Shown here in pieces: positions 33,699 through 41,940 of a stretch of 64,000 bases of DNA (position 1 is its first letter; each line of letters begins with the position of its first letter). The notes below the pieces were generated by a model. It was not told the DNA's origin. It worked only from the letters and a program-made list of their open reading frames with translations, and ran no database searches. Position numbers and translations under genes: made by a program. Location: NCBI RefSeq assembly GCF_000518265.1, contig NZ_KI912410.1:290774-354773 (forward strand). The letters run 5' to 3'. This stretch comes from Actinomadura oligospora ATCC 43269 (GTDB lineage Bacteria > Actinomycetota > Actinomycetes > Streptosporangiales > Streptosporangiaceae).

Positions 33699-34991
33699 TT
33701 AGAGGCGACCTGCGGCCTTGAGGGCGAGGTACGCGTCAGCCAGGGCCGGCGCTATGCGGTCGGGCGGGGCGTCCACGACCTCCACACCGTACGAGCGCAG
33801 CTCGGCGGTGAGGCGGCGACGGTCCGCGCGTGCGCGCTCTGCGGCGGACGCGTCGTAGACGGCGGCCAGGTCACCTCGTGCGACGGCCATCTCGTCCACC
33901 ATCGGGTCGGACACGGCCGCGATCATGACGAGGTGCCGGGCGGTCAGGCCCGGCAGCAGCGGCAGCAGGCCCTCCTCGAAGGCGGCCGGGTTCAGTTCCG
34001 TGAGCAGGACGACCAGGCTCCGGCGGCGCACCCGGGACATGATCGCGGAGACCATCCCGGCGGCGTCGGACTCGATCAGGGCGGGCTCCAGCGGGGCCAT
34101 GGCCTCGACCATTTCGGACAGCAGGCCCGTCCGGGAGGCGTTCTCACAGCGCGCGCGGACCGTCCGGTCATAGGCCAGGAGGTCCACTCGGTCGCCCGCG
34201 CGCGAGGCGAGGGCCGCCAACAGCAGGGCCGCGTCCATCGAGCAGTCCAGGCGAGGGATGTCCCCGACACGTCCGGCCGAGGTGCGTCCCGTATCGAGGA
34301 CCAGGTACAGGCGGCGGTCGCGTTCGGGACGCCAAGTACGGACGACCACGTCGTTACGGCGCGCGGTGGCCCGCCAGTCGATGGAGCGAACGTCGTCGCC
34401 GACGACGTATTCGCGCAGGGAGTCGAACTCGGTGCCCTGGCCTCGGATCATCGTCGAGTGCAGCCCGGTCAGTTCGCGCAGGCGCGCGAGGCGCGACGGC
34501 AGATGCCGCCGGGAGGGGAACGCGGGCAGGACTCGGAGCGTCCGTGGTGCGGAGCGGGAAAGCTGGCGGGCGGCAAGACCGAGCGGTCCCACTGAACGGA
34601 CGACGACTGTCACGGCCTCCCGGTCGCCGCGACGCGTAGGCGTGAAGGTCTGGTCGATGCGGCGGCGTTCCCCTGCGGGGACGTTGATTTTCGCCGTACG
34701 CGGGGAAACCCCCGCGGACGGTGGCCACACGTCCCGCAGGACGGCCTTGACGCGCCGTTTTCCGGTGTTCTCCACGATGAGCCCGGCGTTCGCCTTCTCA
34801 CCCAGACGCACGCGCGTGTCGCCTTCCCTGTGGAAGCGCAGCGCCCGAACGTTTCCCGCCAGGCACAGGTCGATGACCACACCGAGCAGCAGAAGGCCCC
34901 ACAGGCCCAGCAGGACGGCCCCGCTGGGCACGAGCAACGGAACGAAGGCCGCGACAAGTGCCAGCAGCCCGAGCCGCCCGGTCAGCGCCAT
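33699..34991 (-). CDS. DUF58 domain protein with two N-terminal membrane helices
   Basis: A 430-residue protein. It has an N-terminal hydrophobic hairpin (ALTGRLGLLALVAAFVPLLV ... LLGLWGLLLLGVVIDLCLAG), then a beta-sandwich-like region. The DUF58 core follows: GDDVRSIDWRATARRNDVVVRTWRPERDRRLYLVLDTGR, leading into a von Willebrand A-like fold (MDAALLLAALASRAGDRVDLLAYD). DUF58 proteins are partners of MoxR AAA+ ATPases and probably bring metal-dependent adhesion domains to an assembly process. It is the last gene of the operon, with a one-base TGATG overlap with moxR. The DxSxS-type MIDAS is only partly recognisable. Confidence 0.88.
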   Translation of the reverse strand: MALTGRLGLLALVAAFVPLLVPSGAVLLGLWGLLLLGVVIDLCLAGNVRALRFHREGDTRVRLGEKANAGLIVENTGKRRVKAVLRDVWPPSAGVSPRTAKINVPAGERRRIDQTFTPTRRGDREAVTVVVRSVGPLGLAARQLSRSAPRTLRVLPAFPSRRHLPSRLARLRELTGLHSTMIRGQGTEFDSLREYVVGDDVRSIDWRATARRNDVVVRTWRPERDRRLYLVLDTGRTSAGRVGDIPRLDCSMDAALLLAALASRAGDRVDLLAYDRTVRARCENASRTGLLSEMVEAMAPLEPALIESDAAGMVSAIMSRVRRRSLVVLLTELNPAAFEEGLLPLLPGLTARHLVMIAAVSDPMVDEMAVARGDLAAVYDASAAERARADRRRLTAELRSYGVEVVDAPPDRIAPALADAYLALKAAGRL

Positions 34992-36151
34992 CAGCGGGGA
35001 GCGGGGACGTGGGCGAGGATTCCCTCAAGCACGCCGTCGGCGGTCGCACCCTCCAACTCAGCCTCGGGCCGCAGCTGGACGCGGTGCCGCAGCGTCGGCC
35101 TGGCAAGCGCTTTGACGTCGTCCGGCGTCACATAGTCGCGGCCCATCAGCCACGCCCACGCGCGCGAGGTCGCCAACAGCGCCGTCGCGCCACGTGGTGA
35201 CACACCCAGTTGCAGGGAGGGGGCCTGACGGGTCGCTCGACAGAGGTCCACCACGTAGGCGGCGATCTTGGGATCCAGATGGACGGTCCTGACAGCAGCC
35301 TGTCCAGCCGCAAGGTCGGCCGCTCCTGCGACCGGACGCACCGCCGACAGGTCGCGCGGGTCGAATCCGGCCGCGTGCCGTTGGAGCATCGCGATTTCCT
35401 CGTCGCGCGTAGGCACCGGGACGGTCAGCTTCAGCAGGAACCGGTCGAGCTGGGCTTCAGGCAGGGGATAGGTGCCCTCGTACTCGATGGGGTTCTGGGT
35501 CGCGCACACGACGAACGGGTCTGGCAGAGCGCGCGCGGCGCCTTCCACCGAAACCTGCCGCTCCTCCATGGCTTCCAAGAGGGACGCCTGGGTCTTGGGC
35601 GGCGTTCTGTTGATCTCGTCGGCGAGCAGCAGGTTGGTGAAGACCGGGCCCTCGCGGAACTCGAACTCCGCCGTGCGGTTGTCGTAGACCAGGGATCCGG
35701 TCACGTCCCCCGGCATCAGGTCCGGCGTGAACTGGACGCGCTTGAAGGTCAGGTCAAGCGCGCGCGAAAGGGTCTTCACCAGCAGCGTCTTGGCCGTTCC
35801 GGGGACGCCCTCCAGCAGCACATGGCCACGGCACAACAATGCGATGACCAGACCGGTGACCACCGGATCCTGCCCGACGACGGTCTTTGCCACTTCGCCG
35901 CGCAGGGCCGTGAGCGCCGCGCGCGGGTCCGCGCCCGTCGCAGCGGAACCGACCGCGCCGGAACCCATGGGTACGGAGTCAGCAGGAACGGAGTCCGAGA
36001 GGGCCGCAGCGGAGTGGTCAACGGCTGTGGCGTCCACGCCGGCGGCTCCTGCGGGCTGCGCGGAGGGTTCCCCGGAGAACGGCGCCGAGGGCGCGCCTGA
36101 GGCGTTCCCAGCGGGCTCCCCACCCCAGCCGGGCGAGGCCGAGTGGCTCAT
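34991..36151 (-). CDS. MoxR-type AAA+ ATPase
   Basis: A 386-residue chaperone-like ATPase. The Walker A motif is GVPGTAKT (residues 115-122, K121) and Walker B is LLLADE (D178, E179). Sensor 1 is in CATQNP, and sensor 2/lid is in SPRGATALLATSRAWAWLMGRDYVTPDDV. The length after residue 75 matches MoxR proteins. The first ~75 residues (SHSASPGWGGEPAGNASGAP and on) are a disordered Ala/Ser/Gly-rich extension. The ATG overlaps the DUF4350 stop by four bases, which supports this start in spite of the extension. It probably remodels or activates the DUF58/DUF4129/DUF4350 envelope complex encoded beside it. Confidence 0.93.
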   Translation of the reverse strand: MSHSASPGWGGEPAGNASGAPSAPFSGEPSAQPAGAAGVDATAVDHSAAALSDSVPADSVPMGSGAVGSAATGADPRAALTALRGEVAKTVVGQDPVVTGLVIALLCRGHVLLEGVPGTAKTLLVKTLSRALDLTFKRVQFTPDLMPGDVTGSLVYDNRTAEFEFREGPVFTNLLLADEINRTPPKTQASLLEAMEERQVSVEGAARALPDPFVVCATQNPIEYEGTYPLPEAQLDRFLLKLTVPVPTRDEEIAMLQRHAAGFDPRDLSAVRPVAGAADLAAGQAAVRTVHLDPKIAAYVVDLCRATRQAPSLQLGVSPRGATALLATSRAWAWLMGRDYVTPDDVKALARPTLRHRVQLRPEAELEGATADGVLEGILAHVPAPR

Positions 36152-37392
36152 GACTGGCGTACCTGCCTTTCCAGGTCATCGAGAAGATCGGCGAGCGCGA
36201 GCAGGCCGGCGTCGTCCACGGGCTCGGCACCGCCAGGGTCGGACTGTCCGGTAGGCCAGGATTGGGTGACCTGGCCGAGGTCAAGACCGTACAGCGCGGT
36301 GGCGACCGTCCGCTCGTCATGATCGGTGCGGGCCGCGACGGCCATGACGACCTCGCGCGCGGCGCCCGGATCCTGTGTGGGCAAGATCTGCGCGACGGTT
36401 CGCGGCAATCCGAGCAAGGGGACGATCCGGTCTCGTGCGCCTGCGCGAAGGGCCTCGGCCGCGCGCCCGCGCGCACGGTGAGCACGATAGAGGCGGGATC
36501 TGCCAGTCACGGTCTCGGATGAGCGGACGACCACCGGAAGCACCTCGGCGACCACCGGTCCAAGCCTCCGTCCCCGCCACAGCGCGATGGGGATGACCGC
36601 GACCACCAAGCCGAGGAAGAACAACTTGACCCCGGGCGGTAGCAGGTCGGTAAGCGTACGGTCGCCGGCCCGCTCGCCCGAGCTCGCGTGACGCACATCC
36701 GGGATGAGCCAAATGACCTGCGGACGCGCTCCGACCAGGTTCATCGCGAGCGCGGCGTTGCCCTCGTCCGTGAGGTGCCCGTTGGTGAGCGGCCTGGCCG
36801 CTCCGAGCACCGTGACCGCCCGGCCACTCACCTGGTACTGGACGAGACGCGGTTTCCCCGATTCCGGGTAACACGCGGTAGCGCCCGACGGCGCGACATA
36901 GGTTTCGGACTCACCGAACGCGACCGTCCCGGCGAGCGTGGCCCCCTGCAGGCCGCACTGCGGGTGCGCTTGGAGGACGAAGGTCGGGCCGTCCTGCTCG
37001 ACGCCGGGGGCGAGCGAGGACAGGACCTCGCGGCCCGGCTCGACGAGCAGGAGGTCCCCAGCCGTTCCGCGCAGTCGGTCCAGGTCCGAACGGGTCAGCC
37101 GCTCCGGCCGGGCCACCACCGTGATCGTGCCCGCGCCCGCGCGGGAGGTGGCGTCCGAAGCGTTACGGGCCACGTCGAAGCCGACTCCGCGGCTCTTGAG
37201 GATCTCGGCGAGCGCCCGCGTGCCACCGGGCTTCGGCGAACCCGGGTCCAGATCATCCGGTTTACGCGACGGTTTGAGGGCGGCCACGACCACCCCGATG
37301 ACCACCAGGCACAGCAGGACCAGCACGATCCCTCGCGCGGACCGCCAGCGCCGGCCGACGACCTGCCCCGCCGTGGGCTCCACCGCCGTCAC
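36148..37392 (-). CDS. DUF4350 membrane protein
   Basis: A 414-residue protein. An N-terminal helix (GIVLVLLCLVVIGVVVAALKP) anchors an external domain of ~220 residues beginning PGGTRALAEILKSRGVGFDVARNAS. It has the Rossmann-like DUF4350 core (TITVVARPERLTRSDLDRLRG, LLLVEPGREVLSSLAP). A second helix (VKLFFLGLVVAVIPIALW) leads to a cytoplasmic tail with helices (VTGRSRLYRAHRARGRAAEALRAG). A GTG at 37392 overlapping the upstream stop as GTGA is preferred to the adjacent GTG at 37395. It sits between the DUF4129 and moxR genes in the coupled operon. The role is unknown, and transport or polysaccharide-related envelope assembly is only a guess. Confidence 0.85.
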   Translation of the reverse strand: MTAVEPTAGQVVGRRWRSARGIVLVLLCLVVIGVVVAALKPSRKPDDLDPGSPKPGGTRALAEILKSRGVGFDVARNASDATSRAGAGTITVVARPERLTRSDLDRLRGTAGDLLLVEPGREVLSSLAPGVEQDGPTFVLQAHPQCGLQGATLAGTVAFGESETYVAPSGATACYPESGKPRLVQYQVSGRAVTVLGAARPLTNGHLTDEGNAALAMNLVGARPQVIWLIPDVRHASSGERAGDRTLTDLLPPGVKLFFLGLVVAVIPIALWRGRRLGPVVAEVLPVVVRSSETVTGRSRLYRAHRARGRAAEALRAGARDRIVPLLGLPRTVAQILPTQDPGAAREVVMAVAARTDHDERTVATALYGLDLGQVTQSWPTGQSDPGGAEPVDDAGLLALADLLDDLERQVRQS

Positions 37393-38066
37393 CACCGCGA
37401 ACTCCAGCCATCGGCGGGCTCCAGCTCCGCGTCGTCGAGCGACCTTGGCCTCGCCGAACGCAAGCGGTCGTCAACGGCCCTGACGCGTGCGTACTCCTCG
37501 GCGCTACCGGGCCGGTCGCCGTACCAGACGTCGTTGAAGATCCGCACGGTCGCCCGAAGATCGTCCGCCAGGTCCGGGAGCGCCGTGCCCGCCTCCGTCG
37601 CGAGTTCGTCGGCGGTCCTGCCCGGGCGCGGGGAGAGGATCGCGCGCTCCTCCAGATCACGGGCCATCGCCCTGAGACGCTCGCGGATGGCTCCAGGCCA
37701 CTGCCCGGCGGCGGCCAGGCGCTCGGCCTCGGCCCTGTGGTCGGACGACGTGGACGGCTCGTCGTCCAGCAAGGGATCGTCCTTGGACCGGCGGTTTCGG
37801 CCACCGCGCATGAGCCAGAACACGAGTGCCACCGCGATGACGACGAGGAGGACGATCACCCCGATCGAAAGCCAGCCTTCACTACCGCCGCCCTTTGCGT
37901 TGGGCGCCTGCGCGTGCGAGAAGAGATCGCGTAGCCATTCGGCGAGCCGGTCAAGCGTGCGTTCCAACCAGGACGGCTTGTCCCGCTGGTAAACGGGCTT
38001 TTCCAACTCGCGCCTGGCCAGTTCCCGCGCGGTGTCCCGATCCACTGGGGGCGGGTCCAGAAACAT
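37389..38066 (-). CDS. DUF4129 membrane protein
   Basis: About 225 residues. A charged N-terminal helix (RDTARELARRELEKPVYQRD) precedes a membrane helix (WLSIGVIVLLVVIAVALVFWLM). The C-terminal DUF4129 domain (EAERLAAAGQWPGAIRERLRAMARDLEERAIL ... PGRTADELATEAGTAL ... TVRIFNDVWYGDRPGSAEEY) resembles the protein-binding end of transglutaminase-like proteins. The ATG at 38066 is used. A TTG at 38075 would overlap the previous stop and is possible. It belongs to the DUF4129-DUF4350-moxR-DUF58 operon. Confidence 0.85.
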   Translation of the reverse strand: MFLDPPPVDRDTARELARRELEKPVYQRDKPSWLERTLDRLAEWLRDLFSHAQAPNAKGGGSEGWLSIGVIVLLVVIAVALVFWLMRGGRNRRSKDDPLLDDEPSTSSDHRAEAERLAAAGQWPGAIRERLRAMARDLEERAILSPRPGRTADELATEAGTALPDLADDLRATVRIFNDVWYGDRPGSAEEYARVRAVDDRLRSARPRSLDDAELEPADGWSSRW

Positions 38067-38071
38067 GGTGA

Positions 38072-39136
38072 TCAAGGTGCCCCTTGCCTATGGGCCATCC
38101 CTGGGGCGGGGGCTACCGGCGGAGCATAGGGAGCAGGCCGGGACGGCACGGACGGACGCCAAAGCTCGAAAAAGTCCTCATCGCCTTCTGGCGCGGGACG
38201 TGTCGCGAGATCAAGGTCAAGTCCCTCGCGACGCATCCGCCGGTCCATGTAGAGCAGAGCGATCACCCCGGCGTCGAAGGGCAGCACCACGGACCAGCTC
38301 ACGATGCGTCCGACCGTGTCCAAGGCCAGGGCCGGGAGTACCTGGTCGCTCCCGGATCCTGAGTCGCCGAACAGCACCACCTGCGCGATCAGGAACGGGA
38401 TCCGCAATGCGAAGAACCCCATGAAGACCGTGACGAGCATGGCGAGCAGTAGCGTTCCGAAGGTCCGCCACCAGCGCCCCTTGGAGAGCCGTCGTGCGCG
38501 CGCGAGCGCCCCGCCGATCCCCTGCCGTTCCATGACCAGGGCCGGGACGCTCTGCACGAGCAGGACGTACAGCCACAGCATCAGAACCACACCGGCCGGA
38601 AACCCGAACAGCGCTGAAAGCACCCCAATGGCCGGGTGGGCGTTGCCGGCTGCTGCCAACGCGAACGGGAGCGCAGGCAAGGCCAGGGCAGCCAGAGAGA
38701 TCACGATCAACACGAAGGCCATCAACAGGAGCTGCCCGAACCGGGCGCGCACGTCCAGCCACACCTGCCGCAGCGAGATGTCCAGGCCGAACATCGTGCG
38801 CGCGAGAACCGGCGCCAGAAGCCCTGACAGGAAGAGGATCCCGAAAGCCGTCAGGATCAGGTCGATCCCGCCAAGCGTCGCCTGCGCTCCGACAGATCGG
38901 AGCAGAACCCTGGGAGTGACCTCCCCGCGGGCCTCCTGGCCGATGAAGTAGTAGGAGATCAGCGATCCGGTGACCTGGACGACCGTGGAGATCGCTACGG
39001 AGACCCCGAGGACGGTCCGGGTGCTGTGCCTGATCCCGGCGATCGCCCCGTCCAGCATCTCGGAGATCGACATGGGCCGGAACGGCACGTCGACCCCGCG
39101 CGGCACGAGGCGTCTCCTGCCGCCCGATTCCGCCAT
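38072..39136 (-). CDS. Multi-pass membrane protein (DUF7847-like, glycerophosphodiesterase membrane-domain type)
   Basis: About 354 residues. The conserved opening RPMSISEMLDGAIAGIRHSTRTVLGVSVAI is followed by six or seven membrane segments, then a ~50-residue proline-rich cytoplasmic tail (WRPSVPSRPAPYAPPVAPAP). Proteins of this kind begin the DUF4129/DUF4350/MoxR operon in actinobacteria. The membrane part resembles the domain fused to some glycerophosphodiester phosphodiesterases, but no catalytic domain is present. The frame extends to 39214, but the ATG at 39136 has GGGAG just upstream and fits the conserved N-terminus. It is the first gene of the minus-strand operon. Confidence 0.8.
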   Translation of the reverse strand: MAESGGRRRLVPRGVDVPFRPMSISEMLDGAIAGIRHSTRTVLGVSVAISTVVQVTGSLISYYFIGQEARGEVTPRVLLRSVGAQATLGGIDLILTAFGILFLSGLLAPVLARTMFGLDISLRQVWLDVRARFGQLLLMAFVLIVISLAALALPALPFALAAAGNAHPAIGVLSALFGFPAGVVLMLWLYVLLVQSVPALVMERQGIGGALARARRLSKGRWWRTFGTLLLAMLVTVFMGFFALRIPFLIAQVVLFGDSGSGSDQVLPALALDTVGRIVSWSVVLPFDAGVIALLYMDRRMRREGLDLDLATRPAPEGDEDFFELWRPSVPSRPAPYAPPVAPAPGMAHRQGAP

Positions 39137-39545
39137 CCCAGCTCCCTGACCCGTCCGTGTGTCGGGCCATCCTGCCATGAGGCGGCCATACCGGCTCAAG
39201 GAGTGACCAGACACCCGTCCTTATGGGCTGTGTGAGGTGCTATCGCATGCATGAGGACAGAGCGCCGGCGGCGATGCCCATGTATAAACAGTCAACTTTC
39301 AGTGCGCTCCGGGAGTCCTTGTTTAAAATCCGGCCTCTGCGCCGGGGCCTGGAGCGGGTATGGCCAACTTGACGGGCCGTTGGGGCCTCCTGGGCCCGGG
39401 CAAGGCGGCGAGCGAAGCACAACGTGGGAGGGGTCATGTATTCGGCAAAGACAGGTAACCTTGCACGCCAGGACATACCTCTACCTGGCGTGGCATGGCC
39501 GTGCTCCGGTCGCCGCGCTGTCCACCCGTCCCCGACTTTGTAGCG
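39137..39545. other. Divergent intergenic region, 409 bases, upstream of mtrA
   Basis: It carries the promoters for mtrA (plus) and the envelope operon (minus). It is less GC-rich than its surroundings between 39275 and 39340. CGCCAGG (39466-39472) pairs with CCTGGCG (39484-39490) to give a small hairpin or operator about 55 bases upstream of the mtrA start. I do not see a convincing pair of MtrA-box repeats or a coding frame. Confidence 0.45.
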
Positions 39546-40232
39546 ATGAGGGCCATGAGAGGACGTGTACTGGTCGTCGATGACGACCTCGCGCTGGCCG
39601 AGATGCTCGGCATCGTGCTGAGGGGCGAGGGCTTCGAGCCGTCGTTCGTCCACGATGGCGACAAGGCCCTGGAGGCGTTCCGGGAAACCCGGCCCGACCT
39701 GGTCCTGCTCGACCTGATGCTCCCGGGCGCGGACGGTATTGACGTCTGCCGGCAGATCCGGGCGGAGTCCGGTGTGCCGATCGTCATGCTCACCGCCAAG
39801 AGCGACACGGTGGACGTGGTCCTCGGCCTCGAGTCGGGTGCGGACGACTACATCGTCAAGCCGTTCAAGCCGAAGGAGCTCGTCGCTCGTGTGCGCGCGC
39901 GTTTGCGTCGCACTGACGAGCCTGCCCCGGAGACCCTGCAGATCGGGGACATCGGCATCGATGTGGCCGGCCACTCGGTCAAGCGGGGCGACAAGCACAT
40001 CCCCCTGACGCCGCTGGAGTTCGACCTGCTGGTCGCGCTCGCGCGTAAGCCGCGCCAGGTATTCACCCGCGAGGTGCTGCTCGAGCAGGTCTGGGGCTAC
40101 CGGCACGCCGCCGACACCCGGCTGGTGAACGTGCACGTCCAGCGGCTCCGCGCCAAGATCGAGAAGGACCCGGAGCGTCCGGAGATCGTGGTGACCGTGC
40201 GCGGCGTCGGCTACAAGGCCGGTCCGGCCTGA
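39546..40232 (+). CDS. mtrA: Response regulator MtrA
   Basis: A 228-residue OmpR-type regulator. The receiver has the acidic triad VVDDD, phospho-acceptor D56 in LVLLDLMLPGADG, T in VMLTAKSDT and K in IVKPFKPKEL. The winged-helix DNA-binding domain contains LTPLEFDLLVALARKPRQVFTREVLLEQVWGYRH and ends VVTVRGVGYKAGPA. The sequence is almost that of mycobacterial and Streptomyces MtrA, an essential or developmental regulator of cell division, DnaA-linked genes and resuscitation factors. The ATG at 39546 gives MRAMRGRVL, matching the MDTMRQRIL start of the mycobacterial protein. The ATG at 39555 is an alternative. mtrB and lpqB follow. Confidence 0.96.
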   Translation: MRAMRGRVLVVDDDLALAEMLGIVLRGEGFEPSFVHDGDKALEAFRETRPDLVLLDLMLPGADGIDVCRQIRAESGVPIVMLTAKSDTVDVVLGLESGADDYIVKPFKPKELVARVRARLRRTDEPAPETLQIGDIGIDVAGHSVKRGDKHIPLTPLEFDLLVALARKPRQVFTREVLLEQVWGYRHAADTRLVNVHVQRLRAKIEKDPERPEIVVTVRGVGYKAGPA

Positions 40233-40245
40233 CCGCTGCCGCCTG

Positions 40246-41940
40246 ATGACCCCACCGGCCCCCGCCGCCCCCGCCGTCCCGCCCGCCGTCGTCCCCGCGC
40301 CGGCCGGGCGGATCCGGCGTGTCGTGTGGTGGCCGGTCCGGCGGTGGCTCGGCAGGGGGCAGCGGGTCGCGCGTCGCGTCGCGAGCGCCGCGTACGCGCG
40401 CTGGAGGCGCTCCATCCAGGTCCGGGTGGTCACGTCCACCTTGTTCATCTCGGCGATCGTGGTGGCGATCCTCGGGTTCTTCCTGATGCAGCAGATCACC
40501 ACCGCGCTGATGGACGGCAAGACCAAGGCCGCTCTGGCGCAGTTGGACGAGGGCCTGGGGAGCCTCCAGCGGGACGTGGGGGTCTCCAACGACAGCGGGG
40601 ACAGGCTCCGTAGCGCCGCGAACGGGCTGAAGTCGCGCAGCGGGCCGTCCGGGCTGTACGAGGTCTACGTCCGGGACACCACCCAGACCTACATCGACGG
40701 GTACGCCACCAACGAGCTGCGGGCCCAGAGCGTCCCTCAGAGGCTCAGAGACGAGCTGAGAAGCGGCACCACGGGTACGCGGGCCTACACATACGGCAAG
40801 TTGTCCTACATCGGCCACAGGCCCTCTGAGCGGGGTCTGATCGTCGCGGGCAAGACGAGCCACTACGAGGTCTACTACCTGTTCCCGCTCGTCCAGGAGC
40901 AGCACACCCTCACGATCGTCAGCCGCTCCCTGGCCGGGGTCGGGATCGTGCTGGTCCTGCTGCTGGCGGCCATCGCGTCCCTGGTGACCCGCCAGGTGGT
41001 CATCCCGGTGCGGCTGGCCGCGCAGGGCGCGCAAAGGCTCGCAGCCGGACGGCTGGAAGAGCGCATGCGCGTGCGCGGGGAGGACGATCTGGCCCGTCTT
41101 GCCAGATCCTTCAACGACATGGCGGCCAATCTCCAGGAGAAGATCCGGGAACTGGAGGATCTTTCACAGGTGCAACGCCAGTTCGTGTCTGACGTCTCGC
41201 ACGAACTGCGCACGCCCCTGACCACCATCCGGATCGCCGGTGACATGCTCTACGACCACCGCGACACGTTCGACGACCCCGCCGTGGGCCGTTCGGCGGA
41301 ACTGCTCCAAAGCCAGCTGGAACGCTTCGAGTCGCTCCTCGCCGATCTCCTGGAGATCTCCCGACACGATGCCGGGGCCGCGACCCTGGACGCGGAGTCC
41401 CTGGACATGCGGGACCTCGTGCTGCGCACGGTGGGCGACGTCCAGGGCCTCGCCGAGCGCAAGGGCTCCAAGATCGTCCTGCAACTGCCCGGCGAGCCGT
41501 GCATGGCCGAGGTCGACCGGCGGCGCGTTGAGCGCATTCTCCGTAATCTCCTGGTCAACGCGGTGGAACACGGCGAGGGCGAGGACATCGTGGTGTCCGT
41601 CGCCGCCGACAGGGACGCCGTGGCCGTCACGGTCCGTGACCATGGTGTCGGCCTCAAGCCGGGGGAAGGCCAGATGGTCTTCGACCGGTTCTGGCGTGCC
41701 GACCCCGCTCGTGCGCGCACGACCGGCGGCACCGGTCTCGGCCTGTCGATCTCCAAGGAAGATGCTCAGCTCCACGGTGGGTGGCTCCAGGCGTGGGGCG
41801 AGCCCGCTCAGGGATCACAGTTCCGCCTCTCGCTCCCGCGTACCGCAGGAGCCGAGCTTCGTGGCTCCCCCCTCCCGCTCGTCCCTCCGGGCGCGGGCGG
41901 CTCCCGGCTTTTGTTCGCCGAGCTGGAGGCGGGTGACTGA
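40246..41940 (+). CDS. mtrB: Sensor histidine kinase MtrB
   Basis: A 564-residue kinase. A Pro/Ala/Arg-rich start leads to the first membrane helix (VVTSTLFISAIVVAILGFFLM). An external sensor domain of ~150 residues follows, then a second helix (SLAGVGIVLVLLLAAIASLV) and a HAMP domain (LEERMRVRGEDDLARLARSFNDMA). H319 in SDVSHELRTPLTT is the phosphorylation site. The N box is RRVERILRNLLVNAVEHGEG, G1 is VRDHGVGL, F is VFDRFWRADPAR and G2 is GTGLGLSI; all are present. It pairs with MtrA, and in related species LpqB modulates it from outside the membrane. It starts 13 bases after mtrA and overlaps lpqB by one base. Confidence 0.95.
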   Translation: MTPPAPAAPAVPPAVVPAPAGRIRRVVWWPVRRWLGRGQRVARRVASAAYARWRRSIQVRVVTSTLFISAIVVAILGFFLMQQITTALMDGKTKAALAQLDEGLGSLQRDVGVSNDSGDRLRSAANGLKSRSGPSGLYEVYVRDTTQTYIDGYATNELRAQSVPQRLRDELRSGTTGTRAYTYGKLSYIGHRPSERGLIVAGKTSHYEVYYLFPLVQEQHTLTIVSRSLAGVGIVLVLLLAAIASLVTRQVVIPVRLAAQGAQRLAAGRLEERMRVRGEDDLARLARSFNDMAANLQEKIRELEDLSQVQRQFVSDVSHELRTPLTTIRIAGDMLYDHRDTFDDPAVGRSAELLQSQLERFESLLADLLEISRHDAGAATLDAESLDMRDLVLRTVGDVQGLAERKGSKIVLQLPGEPCMAEVDRRRVERILRNLLVNAVEHGEGEDIVVSVAADRDAVAVTVRDHGVGLKPGEGQMVFDRFWRADPARARTTGGTGLGLSISKEDAQLHGGWLQAWGEPAQGSQFRLSLPRTAGAELRGSPLPLVPPGAGGSRLLFAELEAGD

